Assembly (NCBI GenBank): GCA_013911415.1
Contig: JACETI010000001.1
Coordinates: 248,001-312,000, forward strand
Direction: 5' to 3'
Length of the DNA: 64,000 bases
Source: Legionella sp.
Lineage (GTDB): Bacteria > Pseudomonadota > Gammaproteobacteria > Legionellales > Legionellaceae
This document shows, one piece after another, positions 41,857 to 53,081 of the stretch; positions within the stretch are counted from its first letter, which is position 1; each line of letters opens with the position of its first letter. Position numbers and translations under genes: made by a program. The notes under the pieces are model-generated. The model searched no databases and was not told where the DNA came from. It saw nothing but the letters and a program-made list of their open reading frames with translations.

Positions 41857-42894
41857 ATGTATGTTTTAGGTATTGAGTCTTCTTGCGACGAAACCGGTGT
41901 CGCTATTTATCATTCAGAAAAAGGTTTGGTCGCACATGCACTCCATTCCCAAATCACCACGCATCAACCTTTCGGGGGTGTTGTCCCTGAATTAGCATCA
42001 CGCGATCACGTTCGTCAGATTATTCCTTTAGTCGAGGCAGCGCTAACCGAAGCGAACCTTTCTAAAACAGCATTAGACGCAATCGCCTACACGGCAGGGC
42101 CTGGGTTGGTGGGTGCTTTATTAACAGGGGCTTGTTTTGCGAAAAGCTTCGCGATGGCTCTCGGAAAGCCATCTATTGCCGTCCATCACTTAGAAGCACA
42201 CATCTTGGCTGCTCAGCTCGATAATCCGAAATTGACGTTTCCGTTTTTAGCGCTACTGATATCGGGGGGGCATACCCAACTGATTGAAGCACGCGCACTC
42301 GGTGACTATCAATTGTTGGGTGAGACATTAGACGATGCCGCCGGCGAAGCTTTTGATAAAATTGCAAGGCTAATGAGCTTGCCCTACCCTGGGGGAGCTA
42401 TTCTCGCACGTTTAGCAGACGAGGCTACTACCCTTTACGCAAACGAGCCTCCACTAAAACCATTTCCTCGTCCCATGACCGTAAAGCCTAATTTAAACTT
42501 CAGTTTTAGCGGGCTAAAAACACATGCGATGCAGGTTTGGCAAAACAGTCCGCGCGATGAAAAAACCAAATCACTTATTGCCAAAGCGTTTCAGGAGGCG
42601 ATAGTGGAGACGCTCGCCTTAAAATGCACTTGGGCGATTAAACAAACGGGTTATCAGCAACTTGTGATCGCTGGCGGCGTCAGTGCTAATCGTACTTTAA
42701 GGAATCGACTTTTAAACTGTGCACAGGCAATCAACTGTCATGTGCATTTTCCCAGGCCTGAATATTGTACCGACAATGGTGCGATGGTAGCTTATGCTGG
42801 CTTTTTGTACGCACAGCAAGGCAGTTACGATTCCTCTACTTGCATTGAGGTAAAAGCACGTTGGCCATTTGGCGACTCAAAATCTGTCGGGTAA
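41857..42894 (+). CDS. tsaD: tRNA N6-adenosine threonylcarbamoyltransferase
   Basis: Installs the t6A modification on tRNAs that read ANN codons, with TsaB, TsaC and TsaE. At 345 residues it has the full length. It starts MYVLGIESSCDETGVAIY. The metal-binding HLEAHILA (His-x3-His), SGGHTQL, the ETLDDAAGEAFDK loop and the Asp-containing FPRPEYCTDNGAMVAYAG are intact. Its 3' end overlaps the convergent mutH gene by 59 bp. Confidence 0.97.
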   Translation: MYVLGIESSCDETGVAIYHSEKGLVAHALHSQITTHQPFGGVVPELASRDHVRQIIPLVEAALTEANLSKTALDAIAYTAGPGLVGALLTGACFAKSFAMALGKPSIAVHHLEAHILAAQLDNPKLTFPFLALLISGGHTQLIEARALGDYQLLGETLDDAAGEAFDKIARLMSLPYPGGAILARLADEATTLYANEPPLKPFPRPMTVKPNLNFSFSGLKTHAMQVWQNSPRDEKTKSLIAKAFQEAIVETLALKCTWAIKQTGYQQLVIAGGVSANRTLRNRLLNCAQAINCHVHFPRPEYCTDNGAMVAYAGFLYAQQGSYDSSTCIEVKARWPFGDSKSVG

Positions 42895-43564
42895 ACGACC
42901 GTCTGAGGTAAAAACCACGCGGTAGCGTACGTATTTTTTCACCGTGTGCATTCAAGCCATAACAGGTTGACTTTGCGTTCGCTGCTTTTGGTCTTACTTG
43001 CAAATATTCTCCCATTTTCGCATCGATTTCTTCGAGGTGCCCCGTACCGATCAGAGTGGTCAGCTCTTCCCAATCGCGTTTGAGTACCGTTTCTTCCGCT
43101 TGGCTAGGCGACCATAAAAAACCTTGGCCAATTCTTCGCTGCTCGAGGGGGATTCGACGATCACCTTCCACAGGCACCCATAGAATACGCTTTAATTTAT
43201 TGTAGCAAGCTGACGTAGACCATTCTTGTTCATGACTACTTAAAAGAGGAATATGCGTTACAAAGGTAGATTCTGCTGGTTCACCGTGCTGATTGACAGG
43301 CATAGTCTTCAATTCCACCCCGATGGCAGTAAAATCAGGCAATGCCTGTGTGCCTGCGGTGGCGCCAAGGGCCATTTCTATTGCTAAGCCTCCCCACCCT
43401 TTACGTTGACAAGGTGTACCCGGAATCTGCCGATTCAGAACACTTGCTAATTGCAAAAAGGTTAACCCTTCAATTGAGCGGCAACGGGCCAAGAGCCCTT
43501 CTTCCGACAGATTGACTTCTGATGTTAAGACGATGAATCTCCTATCTAAAGAGAGCAGGTTCAA
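42836..43564 (-). CDS. mutH: DNA mismatch repair endonuclease MutH
   Basis: Nicks the unmethylated strand at hemimethylated GATC in methyl-directed mismatch repair, activated by MutL. The catalytic acids and lysine are present in one block: Asp77 in LPDFTA, then Glu84 and Lys86 in IGVELKT. The N-terminal LLARCRSIEGLTFLQLA and QRKGWGGLAIEMALGA match the family. It is 242 residues, about 13 longer than E. coli MutH. Its presence implies a Dam-type GATC methylase elsewhere. It overlaps the mscK start by 4 nt and converges with tsaD. Confidence 0.95.
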   Translation of the reverse strand: MNLLSLDRRFIVLTSEVNLSEEGLLARCRSIEGLTFLQLASVLNRQIPGTPCQRKGWGGLAIEMALGATAGTQALPDFTAIGVELKTMPVNQHGEPAESTFVTHIPLLSSHEQEWSTSACYNKLKRILWVPVEGDRRIPLEQRRIGQGFLWSPSQAEETVLKRDWEELTTLIGTGHLEEIDAKMGEYLQVRPKAANAKSTCYGLNAHGEKIRTLPRGFYLRRSFTRQILSRQMANVLLPQCK

Positions 43565-46503
43565 TCAACAGATCGAGGATCACTGGGAATAATTCTACCC
43601 CGATCTTCTTTTAATTCAATTTGTATCGGTGGTATAGGCGGTTGCACTTTCGCTTCTTTAAAGCGTGCTGTCAATGCAAACAATACTTTCGATCGCACCT
43701 CAAAACGCGTATGTAATTGGACATTAATAAAATAGCGCATCTCAAACAAGATGAGTGCTTCATCAATTTGCTTCAGAAAAACTTGCGCGGGTGGATTGGA
43801 AACAATTTCTGGAATACTATGCAAGACTTCAAACATCAATTGCTGCACTAGTAGGGGATCATCGGAACGGCTGATTTTAATCGGAATGACCGTTCTCACA
43901 ATACTGTCTTGATGGGTCCAATTAATAAAAGGCTTATTAAATGTTTCTGCGTTAGGCACTAAGACTTCCGTATTATCCCAGGAAGAAACACGCATCGAAC
44001 GTATGCCAATGTGAGCGACTCTTCCCTCAAAATTTCCAAGCGTGATTAGATCACCTTCACGCACAGGTCGCTCTATCAATAACATCAAACCGCCAACGAT
44101 ATTGGACGCAAAATCCCTTAATCCAAAACCCATACCAACGGCCAGCCCCCCGACTACCATTGACATACCACTAAGATCCAAACCAAGCACGCGTAAAGTG
44201 ATAAAACTACCGACTAAAATGACCGCGTACTGTGTAAATACCGCCAAACTATTGCGGATACCGGTGTCACGCGCTTCGCGATAGAGCCAACGGTAACCAA
44301 ATTCGCGCGTCCACTTCGCCATCCAGATAAAGATGGATAAACAGATCACAAATTGTATGATGCTGCTAGGTGTAATATGAATACCCATTACATCGATAAG
44401 TGGATACGCTCCAAATTGAATGAGGTGGCGAATCACAAAAGAATCGGAGTGCCAGCCGTATAATTCACATAAAATAAAAAAGCTTAATCCTAAAAGCAAG
44501 AGACGAAAAATTTTATCTAAGGGCTTTAAAAAAACTTCAATCCATAACCAACCATTTCCCATTGAAGAGATCATCCATTCAGACAATAACTCTAACGCGT
44601 CGACTAACAATCCCCGGATCAATACGTAGCCAATCATGACAAGCAATAGTTCAACTTCATAACGGCTCATCGACCATGCAAGGTTAATGTAACCCACTAA
44701 GCCAATGACTGCAGTGATAAAAAGTGTGAGCGGGATTAATTCTACAAGCAACATCGTCGCATGTTGTAAATATCTTTTTTTGGTTTTAAGGCCTGGCTCT
44801 AATAAATGAGTAATCACCTCCCTGCTTTTCCAACCTACGATGGAAACGGCGAGAAGGAATAACATAAAAAGACGATTAAAGATGTCTTGAATGATGAGCG
44901 ATAAAGGTAACAAATGGCTAATGACCATTAAAGCGGTCGCCCAACCACCTGCTAAGAGCAGCCATTTGATACGGTAATATAAACGCACATCGCTACCAGA
45001 AACATCGCTAATACGTTCTAACAAGGTCAAGCGAGCAATCAAAATTAAAATACGAAAGGTTAACCAAACCATCATCAAGTCAAATAAAAGTTGATAGCTT
45101 GAAAAAAGCAAATGGTTTAAATGAAGAACGGTTACCAGCGCTGCCGGAATTGCTATATGCAATATATTACGGCTTAGCATGTTGAGCACCCCGTCATACA
45201 AATGGCCTGATAAGCGAGAGCGTTCTTTATCAGAAGTAAGGTATTTTAAAAGCCGATGTAATCCATATGCACAAATAAAGATGAGTGCCAAGATAGACCA
45301 CATAATGGCGGTAGGAAATACCTCCTGCCATAAATAATTTTCTTTGACTTTCAACACTAGCGATTTTAAGTATTGATAAAATTGTGCTGGAATGTGAAAA
45401 AGTTGCTCAATAATATTTGGCCAACTGTTAAATCGATATTCCGAAAGACTTTGCCTTGTTGATAATTGTTTCTTCAATTCTTCTTGATGGTTCTCAAGAT
45501 CTTCTTGAAGGGTTTGTTGTTGGATAGCAATACCTTCTAAGCGAGAATTAATAATGGTTAACAAAGAGCCAAATTGCTGTTTCAAACTTTCGTCAGGAAC
45601 CCGGGGCTGTTCTTCCGTGAGAATAGTGATCATTTGTTTCAATGCTTGTTCAATACTGACCAGCTTTGTAACGGATTCTTTGTAAGTCTCAGCCACTTTT
45701 TGAAGAGTCTTCACATCGGGATCTTTTCTTAAGGAATAATCCGCTTTTACTAATTTTTTCTGTAAATCTATCTCGGCTACTTTATATTGCGTTAGGTTAA
45801 TGATTTGATTATTCAATAATAATTTTGCTTCGGTTAGATAAGTGTTATTGAAATTGGTTCCAACCTTGACGTCTTGCTGCAACTTAATATTACTTTCATA
45901 AAGGTGGTTTAACGAATCATTCAAACGAGCTTCTTGTTCGCGCAATTGCTTTAATTGCTGGTTCATATGCTGCTTTGCTTCCCATAAATCTAACTGCTGT
46001 TTTACCGCAAGTAACCTTTCTTGGTAACGATTAGCGAGAACGAGATCTTCATTGATAAGTTCAATAGTCTTGCGATTGACAGCACTTAACGTGGTCATTT
46101 TACCAATTTGTTCTTGCGCGTTGCCTTGTGTCACTTGCGTAAGCGAAGCTTGCTGCAAATGTTTTAAACGTTGAACCAGGTCAGTCTGAATCTGTTTTTG
46201 ATTGGCTAGAAAACCTTCCAGACTTGCAATCTTTGCGTGGTTCATTGCCATCATCGCATCATTTTCTTGACGCTGTTTTTGATAAGCGAGTTCGTCCACC
46301 GGTGGCGCAATCAATTTTGCTTCATTGATGGCCACTGAGAGTTTGATTTTTTCTTGCGCGAGGTATTCAACTAACTTATTTGAATTTTCTGCAGGTTGAG
46401 CAATAACAAGCGGCGCAGAAAAGAGCATGCACACCCATGCGAGCATGCAAACGCAGATAAATCGCAATCTTTTAGCTCTTAATAGGCGCTGGTTTAGGTG
46501 CAA
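43561..46503 (-). CDS. mscK: Large mechanosensitive channel, MscK/KefA-like
   Basis: A 980-residue osmotic-release channel. A signal peptide (LLFSAP region ending near VIAQP) is followed by a large periplasmic coiled-coil region (about 40-370) and then about ten transmembrane helices. The C-terminal MscS channel domain is intact: [19 protein letters not shown] (pore helix TM3), [20 protein letters not shown] and [17 protein letters not shown]. It is slightly shorter than E. coli MscK (about 1120). The 5' end overlaps aspS by 32 nt and the 3' end touches mutH, giving a compact minus-strand run. Confidence 0.9.
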   Translation of the reverse strand: MHLNQRLLRAKRLRFICVCMLAWVCMLFSAPLVIAQPAENSNKLVEYLAQEKIKLSVAINEAKLIAPPVDELAYQKQRQENDAMMAMNHAKIASLEGFLANQKQIQTDLVQRLKHLQQASLTQVTQGNAQEQIGKMTTLSAVNRKTIELINEDLVLANRYQERLLAVKQQLDLWEAKQHMNQQLKQLREQEARLNDSLNHLYESNIKLQQDVKVGTNFNNTYLTEAKLLLNNQIINLTQYKVAEIDLQKKLVKADYSLRKDPDVKTLQKVAETYKESVTKLVSIEQALKQMITILTEEQPRVPDESLKQQFGSLLTIINSRLEGIAIQQQTLQEDLENHQEELKKQLSTRQSLSEYRFNSWPNIIEQLFHIPAQFYQYLKSLVLKVKENYLWQEVFPTAIMWSILALIFICAYGLHRLLKYLTSDKERSRLSGHLYDGVLNMLSRNILHIAIPAALVTVLHLNHLLFSSYQLLFDLMMVWLTFRILILIARLTLLERISDVSGSDVRLYYRIKWLLLAGGWATALMVISHLLPLSLIIQDIFNRLFMLFLLAVSIVGWKSREVITHLLEPGLKTKKRYLQHATMLLVELIPLTLFITAVIGLVGYINLAWSMSRYEVELLLVMIGYVLIRGLLVDALELLSEWMISSMGNGWLWIEVFLKPLDKIFRLLLLGLSFFILCELYGWHSDSFVIRHLIQFGAYPLIDVMGIHITPSSIIQFVICLSIFIWMAKWTREFGYRWLYREARDTGIRNSLAVFTQYAVILVGSFITLRVLGLDLSGMSMVVGGLAVGMGFGLRDFASNIVGGLMLLIERPVREGDLITLGNFEGRVAHIGIRSMRVSSWDNTEVLVPNAETFNKPFINWTHQDSIVRTVIPIKISRSDDPLLVQQLMFEVLHSIPEIVSNPPAQVFLKQIDEALILFEMRYFINVQLHTRFEVRSKVLFALTARFKEAKVQPPIPPIQIELKEDRGRIIPSDPRSVD

Positions 46504-48259
46504 GATGAATCCCTAACTCCGTAAGCTGCTCACGACTTACCGCCGAAGGAGCAGACGTTAAAAGGCATGTAGCAGATTGGGTTTTGGGGAACGCAATGAC
46601 ATCACGTATTGACTGTCCACCACTTAACAACATAGCCAACCTATCAATGCCTAAAGCAAGCCCACCATGAGGAGGGCAACCATACTCTAATGCCGTTAAC
46701 AGAAATCCAAACTTGGCTTGCGCTTCTTCTTCGCTAAAGCCCAATAAATTAAAGACGGCTTGTTGCAAAGTTGGCTGGTGAATTCGAATGGAACCACCGC
46801 CAATTTCATAGCCGTTAATTACAATATCATAAGCCCTTGCCAAAACCTTCGTCGGTGATTGCTGCAATGCCTCCACTGAAGGTACTTGCGGTGCCGTAAA
46901 TGGATGATGCATCGCATTGAGCCGCTGATTGTCGGTGTCTTCTTCAAACATCGGCCAATCCACAATCCAGACTAAACGCCAACCCGGTTCTACGAGTTTG
47001 TGATCTTGTCCTAATTTGAGCCGCAAAGCCCCCATCGCTTCATAAACGGACTTTGCTGGCCCCGCACAAAAGAAAATAACATCGCCCGTGACTGCATTCA
47101 TTTGTGTCAAAAGTGCGTCAATTTCATCCGTCGATAAAAATTTCAAAATAGGTGACTGTAACCCTTCAATCCCAAGGCTTCGATCATTAACCTTGATATA
47201 GGCTAAGCCTTTTACACCATAGATCGTTACAAATTGGTTATAATCATCCAAGGTTTTCCGACTAAATGCTGACCCCTTAGGTAACCTTAATGCAATTACC
47301 TTGCCGAGTGGATCATTAGCGGCTGCCGCAAACACTTGGAATTGTGAATTTTTGACAGTTTCAGAGACATCTTGCAACTCCAGAGGAATTCTCAAATCAG
47401 GTTTATCGCTGCCGAAACGACGCATGGCTTCTTCATAGGTCATGCGTGGCAAGTTGGCAGGAAGTTCGACGTTTAAAAGCGATTTAAAAATCTTTTTTAA
47501 CATCCCTTCAACCAGTTGCTGAATATCCTCTTCCTGGATGAAAGCCATTTCAAGGTCAAGTTGGGTAAACTCTGGTTGCCTATCAGCACGTAAATCTTCA
47601 TCACGAAAACACCGCGCGATTTGATAATATTTATCAAATCCCGACATCATTAAAAGCTGTTTAAACAGTTGAGGTGATTGCGGCAGAGCGTAAAATTCGC
47701 CAGGGTGCTCTCTAGAGGGTACTAAATAATCTCGAGCTCCTTCAGGTGTTGCTCGCGTTAAAATCGGCGTTTCTATATCAAGAAAATCACGTTCGTTTAG
47801 ATAGTCTCGAATACAGCGCACCAATTGATGGCGTAATTTAAGTCGCTGCTGTAAAGAAGGTCGCCTTAGGTCCAGGTATCGATATCGATACCGTAAATCT
47901 TCGTGAACAACCTGATGTTCGTCTGGAAGAAACGGAGGAATTTTAGCTGTATTCAATATCTCCAGCTCAAGACCTAGGATTTCCAAACCGCCGGTAATCA
48001 TCTTTTCATTCACCATCCCTTCAGGGCGCGGACGAACGATACCAGCGATACGAACAACGTCCTCATGTCGTAATTTTTCTGCAATAGCAAACGTTTGAGC
48101 ATGTTCAGGTTCATAAACAACCTGCACAATCCCTTGGGCATCACGAACGTTTAAAAAAATTAATTCTCCGTGATGCCGGCTTTTGTTTACCCAGCCGCAA
48201 ACGCTGACTGATTGGCCGAGGAGGGTTTCATTGATCTCTATACTATAATGCGAACGCAT
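46472..48259 (-). CDS. aspS: Aspartate-tRNA ligase
   Basis: Class II synthetase of 595 residues with the bacterial architecture. It has an N-terminal OB-fold anticodon-binding domain ([23 protein letters not shown]), motif 1 ([16 protein letters not shown]), motif 2 ([20 protein letters not shown]), a GAD insertion (about 285-415), and motif 3 ([14 protein letters not shown]). [17 protein letters not shown] is the usual C-terminal flexible segment. Whether it is Asn-discriminating cannot be settled by eye. It follows the FmdB-type gene at 45 bp and likely shares its promoter. Confidence 0.97.
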   Translation of the reverse strand: MRSHYSIEINETLLGQSVSVCGWVNKSRHHGELIFLNVRDAQGIVQVVYEPEHAQTFAIAEKLRHEDVVRIAGIVRPRPEGMVNEKMITGGLEILGLELEILNTAKIPPFLPDEHQVVHEDLRYRYRYLDLRRPSLQQRLKLRHQLVRCIRDYLNERDFLDIETPILTRATPEGARDYLVPSREHPGEFYALPQSPQLFKQLLMMSGFDKYYQIARCFRDEDLRADRQPEFTQLDLEMAFIQEEDIQQLVEGMLKKIFKSLLNVELPANLPRMTYEEAMRRFGSDKPDLRIPLELQDVSETVKNSQFQVFAAAANDPLGKVIALRLPKGSAFSRKTLDDYNQFVTIYGVKGLAYIKVNDRSLGIEGLQSPILKFLSTDEIDALLTQMNAVTGDVIFFCAGPAKSVYEAMGALRLKLGQDHKLVEPGWRLVWIVDWPMFEEDTDNQRLNAMHHPFTAPQVPSVEALQQSPTKVLARAYDIVINGYEIGGGSIRIHQPTLQQAVFNLLGFSEEEAQAKFGFLLTALEYGCPPHGGLALGIDRLAMLLSGGQSIRDVIAFPKTQSATCLLTSAPSAVSREQLTELGIHLAPKPAPIKS

Positions 48260-48304
48260 AACATTTTACTCAAATATTTAATCGGTTAGCTTGCACGTAT
48301 GTGA

Positions 48305-48634
48305 TTAATTTTCTGTCTTCGTAGGACCCGTGCTTTCTTTTTTTACGCTCTGCTTAGTTTCAGTAGACGCTTCCTTCGCTTTCCCAGTTGGCGCATTTGT
48401 ATCGGTTGTTTTTTTGGTTTCTTGTGCAGCGTTTTGTTGTTTCGATTGATCTTTATTTTTAAAATCTGTCACGTACCAACCTGTTCCTTTTAATTGAAAG
48501 CCAGCAGCAGAAACTAAACGTTTTACAGACTCGTGAGAGCATTTTGGGCAAATTTTAACGGGAATCGCTTTTATTTTTTGCATCACCTCAAATTCATGGT
48601 TACAAAACTCACAGTGATATTCATAAATTGGCAT
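48305..48634 (-). CDS. FmdB-family zinc-ribbon protein
   Basis: A 109-residue protein with the FmdB/CxxC zinc-ribbon start: MPIYEYHCEFCNHEFE and later KICPKCSHESVKRL supply the four metal-binding cysteines. The stretch SAAGFQLKGTGWYVTDFK is typical of FmdB regulators. The C-terminal half is a low-complexity Lys/Thr/Gln-rich tail, a common extension. The family is often called a putative regulatory protein, but its function is unclear. In many gammaproteobacteria it precedes aspS, as here. Confidence 0.92.
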   Translation of the reverse strand: MPIYEYHCEFCNHEFEVMQKIKAIPVKICPKCSHESVKRLVSAAGFQLKGTGWYVTDFKNKDQSKQQNAAQETKKTTDTNAPTGKAKEASTETKQSVKKESTGPTKTEN

Positions 48635-48724
48635 TAAAAACTCCCTAAAACTTGCAACAAAAAGCTTGATTTCAAGGCAATAAAGTTCCTAGGAATGCCA
48701 AAAAAACAAGGAAATATGCTTAAA

Positions 48725-48753
48725 ATTATAACCAATTTTACCTTATCTCTCAA
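48725..48753 (-). promoter_or_regulatory. Promoter of the fmdB-like/aspS transcript
   Basis: On the minus strand TTGAGA (-35, plus-strand 48748-48753) and TATAAT (-10, 48725-48730) are separated by 17 bp. It lies about 90 nt upstream of the FmdB-like start. Both boxes fit the sigma-70 pattern well. Confidence 0.65.
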
Positions 48754-48791
48754 ATGTGTTTGCGCTTAAAAAGTCAAGCTATTTCTCTAGT

Positions 48792-48820
48792 TTGACAGCA
48801 CCCGATGAGAAGAATAGCAT
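48792..48820 (+). promoter_or_regulatory. Promoter of the giant F-box-like gene
   Basis: A perfect TTGACA (-35, 48792-48797) and TAGCAT (-10, 48815-48820) are 17 bp apart, 67 nt before the ATG. The -10 matches four of six consensus bases. Confidence 0.55.
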
Positions 48821-48887
48821 GAGCCACCACTATCGGCGCTCTCCATGCCAATTAAGTGAATGGCTGGAATAAAGGAACCCAGGGATA

Positions 48888-51800
48888 ATGATGTACGTAT
48901 TTTTACCTGATGTCTTAAAACATTTGATTTTTTCCTTTTTAAGCAATGACGAATTATTGCAAGTAGGACGATTAATCGATCATCAAAGTCAGACGCTGTC
49001 ACTTCATCATCTTTTTAACCGAGTAGACGACACCGTCATCGAGCAGCAATTTCAGCTTTTAAATCAATGGATCAGCTTCCGAAGTAAGACCGGTCAACAT
49101 TTAACGACGCTACAAATCAGTGCTTTGAATACGTTCTTTCATTCCAATGATCGCAGGGCCCTTGAATATCAAACTGTCTTACTACAAGAATGGCTAAGCT
49201 ACTTACCTAACTTGCCAGTTTTGAATAATCAGCAAAAAGATGCTTTAAGCATGCTTCAACCTACTTTAGAGGCAAAACTCCAGAGTTTTGCAACTGATAC
49301 AATCTATAAGAATTTAGCTCTTCTCTCCCTGTTGACCTGTCAAAGTTATCCTCGCAAGGTCGATGACGCTTTTTTTTCAGAATTTTTTAATCAATTTAAG
49401 CAGGCCCTGGATATTTTTCGAGAAACACCCTCTTCTCATGGCTCAACATACCAACGACCTAAAAAAATTTTTAAGGACTATCTCAAACTATTAATGACGT
49501 TTAGTGCAACTGTATTTACTGCCCCACAAATAAATACGCTCTGTCTTTTTATTAACGAGACCCTCTGCGAAAAACCAAAGGGGGAAAAAATATTGTTACG
49601 TGCATTGGCACAGTTAACAAATTTTCTCAATCCAAAGGACATGCCCGCAATACATTCCTTATTAATTGAAAGTCTTTGTCGTTCACAGAGGCTTTTGCAT
49701 CGATACAGTAAAACTGCGCATTCGTCACTCGATGAATGGTTATTTCCTGCCAATTATCAGTTGCTTATCTCTACATTTATAAAAAAAATTCAGTCTAAGG
49801 AATGCAAAATCGTCTTTTCTAACGAATCAATCTTAGCGCTGCTTGACCAAAAGGCTTATGCACATCTTGATACAGCCCAGCGTACTGCTCTTATCGACAG
49901 CCTCATGAATAATTTCCACCAACATTACCTTCTAAACGATCCGCTGAAAGATCCATTGAATAACAAAAAACTCGAAGAGCTGTATAAAATATTAGAGTTA
50001 GGTAAGCAACTCAATGCTCCTCTAAATAAAGAAGCCTGTCATTTGGCTGAAAGTGCTGTCACTGCCGCTTTTCGTGGTTATTTTTCGGCATGGCACACGT
50101 GTAAAAAATCAAACACCGTCTCCTACCCACTTCGCGAATCGATTCGCATTCTCGCTCAAATTATCCCATTCTTATTCACACAACTAGATAAAAATCAGCA
50201 GCTCGCCATCCGTAATCTTTTAGCCAATGCCGTCATTAGCAAATTACAAGACACCGATCGTTTTCTTTTTCGATCTGAACTCGTTACAACCTTTTTCTTT
50301 CCCTGCTTTCATATCCTTAGCACTTTAGCTTCTACACTTACCGACTTAGATAAGATAGCACTTGCACAGCTAATGCTGCATTACCAAAGTCATCTCTCTC
50401 AAGACAAAGAAAGAAAAGCATTTACCTCTTCTTTAACTCAAATTTTAAAACAGCTTTCTTCTGAAAGCTTTCTAGCAGTCGCTCCTGCTTGTGTAGATTA
50501 TTGCAAAGATAGCAGCGTGTCTTACCCGTTCGCGCTTTCATTATTTGTTCAGTTAACGGACGAACAAAAACGACTTTTTTATCGTTTTGCAGCCACTATT
50601 GATATCAGCCATGTTGACAGTAGACTTAAAATCACGGGCCTACTAAGTAAGGCTTTTAACCTTTTCAACGAGGATCAACAAACAACCCTTGTCAAACAAC
50701 TGTTAACACATTTACCCTCGAAAAATAATCAACATGTCTTATTAATACTTCTTGCCTTAAGTTCCTTGTGCACACAGTTGTCCTCTTCACAAGCGATTAC
50801 CTTTTCACAGAAGCTGATCCAACAACTCGAAGCGCCCCCTAAAGACCTTAATTACGAAGATATTTTTTATGCTTTGTCTTTACTACCCAAACAACTACCT
50901 CCTGAGCAACAAACTGAGCTCACATCTACCATTCGACATTTTCTAAAAAATTTTGCTGATTCTGCCTTGGATAATAAGTTGCTCGTCCGTGCGCTCCCCT
51001 ATGCTTATGTGGAGGAAAAAATACCACAGAAGGCTTTCTCTGCCTTGATAAAACAATTGAAATCTCCTAATTCAAACACTTGTAAGACCTCTCGAGCTTT
51101 ACAAAGTTTAAGCACCGTTTTACCTCAGCTCGATCAAAGACAATGGCAAAAAACGCTTGATCGCTCCCTACATGTCTTACATGAAACTTATTTCGCCGAA
51201 ATATGCGCTATGAATCTCTCATTGATAGAACAACTATTTACTCACCTTCCAAAAAAACAACAGCGGATTCTACAAAAACTCAGCATCAAAGTTAGTGAAT
51301 ATGATGAAAATACCACCCCTTTGAACTTAAAAACATTTAACGAACTCTATGAGAAATTAACCTTTAAGAAAAAAATGCAATTCGCAGATCACATTTTACA
51401 TACTTTGCGATCACCGCAGTCCAAAAAATATTTAGCCGCTCTGGATAAACTAAAGCTGCTTTTCCCCCATTTACAGGCAAGTCAACGGACAAAAACATTC
51501 TCCCTTCTCTCTGCACACTTTAATCAGGCCGAAAATGGTGCTGATAGTATATTGTTATTTGCATTAGCTGAGATCACTCCTTATTTGGAACGAGCTGATC
51601 TAATCCGGACGGAAATTGATAAAAACGCGCTGTTGCAAACTTGTAAGATTATTTTTAACGCTATTCACGAGAATAGCGAGGAAGGAGACCTCGACTGTTA
51701 TTTCCAACTGTTAAGAACACTCACACCCGTTTTGCCACCGGAAAGCAAATCATTGATGGCAGAAAAAATATTTAAACAATTAGTACAAAACATTCATTCG

Positions 51801-52304
51801 GATTATTTCAAAGAGGGCTTGGAGTTACTTGGCCTCTTAATGATGGAAGACGATAGCGAAGTGCCAAACACGCTTATTACTGTACTTTGTCAAATCATTG
51901 AATTGCATGCTGAAGAAAAAACCAAAAGTTTGGTGGCGCTTAAAATGACTAACCAGCTGGCTTTTAAGCTGACAGATAAGGCACTAACCTCTCTCGCCAC
52001 CGTTATCAATCCATGGGTTGAGGACAATGATCCCACTTTTCGGCTCGAAGCGGCGCAATTCATGTGTACTTACAAAATGAACTTAGGAAACATTTCAACT
52101 AACGATGCTCCCAGTCACACCTCTGCCTCATTGTTTTTACCCGAGAAGACGACTTCCTCTCGCAAGCCCGAATACATGGCGATGCATAGCAATCTTTACT
52201 TTTTTTCAGCACTTAAGCATCATCGAGAAAATACCAAGTCCACTCTTTCAACCCTGGAAGAAAGGACCGATTTACTCAACACTAATGAGTATCGTTTTAA
52301 CTAA
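48888..52304 (+). CDS. Giant helical-repeat protein with N-terminal F-box-like motif, candidate effector
   Basis: A 1138-residue protein with no signal peptide. Residues 6-30 (LPDVLKHLIFSFLSNDELLQ and following) match the F-box pattern LPxxLLxxIFSFLxxxDLL. F-box proteins recruit substrates to SCF ubiquitin ligases in eukaryotes. The rest is almost wholly helical: repeated pairs of amphipathic helices with Leu/Phe spacing, resembling HEAT/ARM solenoids (for example ILLRALAQLTNFLNPKDM, VLLILLALSSLCTQLSSSQA and LFALAEITPYLERADL). Solenoids are typical substrate-binding parts. Legionella has F-box effectors, so this is a strong effector candidate by inference. The polar C-terminus shows no recognised signal. 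bioD follows 24 bp later. Confidence 0.72.
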   Translation: MMYVFLPDVLKHLIFSFLSNDELLQVGRLIDHQSQTLSLHHLFNRVDDTVIEQQFQLLNQWISFRSKTGQHLTTLQISALNTFFHSNDRRALEYQTVLLQEWLSYLPNLPVLNNQQKDALSMLQPTLEAKLQSFATDTIYKNLALLSLLTCQSYPRKVDDAFFSEFFNQFKQALDIFRETPSSHGSTYQRPKKIFKDYLKLLMTFSATVFTAPQINTLCLFINETLCEKPKGEKILLRALAQLTNFLNPKDMPAIHSLLIESLCRSQRLLHRYSKTAHSSLDEWLFPANYQLLISTFIKKIQSKECKIVFSNESILALLDQKAYAHLDTAQRTALIDSLMNNFHQHYLLNDPLKDPLNNKKLEELYKILELGKQLNAPLNKEACHLAESAVTAAFRGYFSAWHTCKKSNTVSYPLRESIRILAQIIPFLFTQLDKNQQLAIRNLLANAVISKLQDTDRFLFRSELVTTFFFPCFHILSTLASTLTDLDKIALAQLMLHYQSHLSQDKERKAFTSSLTQILKQLSSESFLAVAPACVDYCKDSSVSYPFALSLFVQLTDEQKRLFYRFAATIDISHVDSRLKITGLLSKAFNLFNEDQQTTLVKQLLTHLPSKNNQHVLLILLALSSLCTQLSSSQAITFSQKLIQQLEAPPKDLNYEDIFYALSLLPKQLPPEQQTELTSTIRHFLKNFADSALDNKLLVRALPYAYVEEKIPQKAFSALIKQLKSPNSNTCKTSRALQSLSTVLPQLDQRQWQKTLDRSLHVLHETYFAEICAMNLSLIEQLFTHLPKKQQRILQKLSIKVSEYDENTTPLNLKTFNELYEKLTFKKKMQFADHILHTLRSPQSKKYLAALDKLKLLFPHLQASQRTKTFSLLSAHFNQAENGADSILLFALAEITPYLERADLIRTEIDKNALLQTCKIIFNAIHENSEEGDLDCYFQLLRTLTPVLPPESKSLMAEKIFKQLVQNIHSDYFKEGLELLGLLMMEDDSEVPNTLITVLCQIIELHAEEKTKSLVALKMTNQLAFKLTDKALTSLATVINPWVEDNDPTFRLEAAQFMCTYKMNLGNISTNDAPSHTSASLFLPEKTTSSRKPEYMAMHSNLYFFSALKHHRENTKSTLSTLEERTDLLNTNEYRFN

Positions 52305-52328
52305 TCAACCTGAGGTATTCCACTTTAG

Positions 52329-53009
52329 ATGAAAGCATTTTTTATCACGGGCACGGATACAGGCATCGGAAAGACCTACGTCACTTGCCAGTTGCTTGAT
52401 TATTTTCATGCAGCGCAACAAAAAGCATTCGCTATTAAACCCGTTGCGACGGGCAGTTCCACGATGGCTTTGAATCTCAGCATGAGCGCTGCGGATTTAA
52501 TCAATGAAGATCTACAACAGATACAACGTCACAACCCGAAAACTCGAGAAACACTTACTTGGCCAATTAACGGATGGCAATTCGCTACACCCGTTTCACC
52601 CCACATAGCGGCTAAAGAAGCAGGTTATGGTTTAACCGCTAAAGCTATAGCAGAATTTTGCCAAGATTCTCGTTATCGGTCCTTGGATGCCTTACTTATC
52701 GAAGGTGCCGGCGGATTGTGTGTTCCAATTAATGAGCAAGAAACATGGTTAGATGTTCTCAATTTTCTTGAATGTCCTGTCATCTTAGTCGTTGGCATCC
52801 GCTTAGGGTGCATTAATCACGCTATGCTTAGTGCCCACATGCTACAATCCAGCTCTACTCGCTGTTTAGGCTGGATCGCCAATTGTCTGGATCCTGACAT
52901 GCTGGCCTTAGAAGAAAATATTCAAACCCTCACTCGCATGCTGCAAGTGCCCTGTTTAGGAAGAACAGACTTTAATGGTCGGTTGCAAGTGTTGCAACCA
53001 TTTTACTAA
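52329..53009 (+). CDS. bioD: Dethiobiotin synthetase
   Basis: Closes the ureido ring of dethiobiotin from DAPA, CO2 and ATP. At 226 residues it is typical. Walker A is GTDTGIGKTYVTC (about 6-18). KPVATGS (substrate lysine), IEGAGGLCVPI and LGWIANCLDPDM are seen. It lies 24 bp downstream of the giant helical gene on the same strand, separated from the bioBFH block by a small membrane-protein gene and facing it. This arrangement is a break from the usual bioBFHCD order. Confidence 0.95.
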   Translation: MKAFFITGTDTGIGKTYVTCQLLDYFHAAQQKAFAIKPVATGSSTMALNLSMSAADLINEDLQQIQRHNPKTRETLTWPINGWQFATPVSPHIAAKEAGYGLTAKAIAEFCQDSRYRSLDALLIEGAGGLCVPINEQETWLDVLNFLECPVILVVGIRLGCINHAMLSAHMLQSSSTRCLGWIANCLDPDMLALEENIQTLTRMLQVPCLGRTDFNGRLQVLQPFY

Positions 53010-53081
53010 TGCAGACTTCAAAGTGGGATGCCAGCCTTTAAGCGTTTCTGAACGACGTTAAATGATAAAAGTGCAAGTAAT

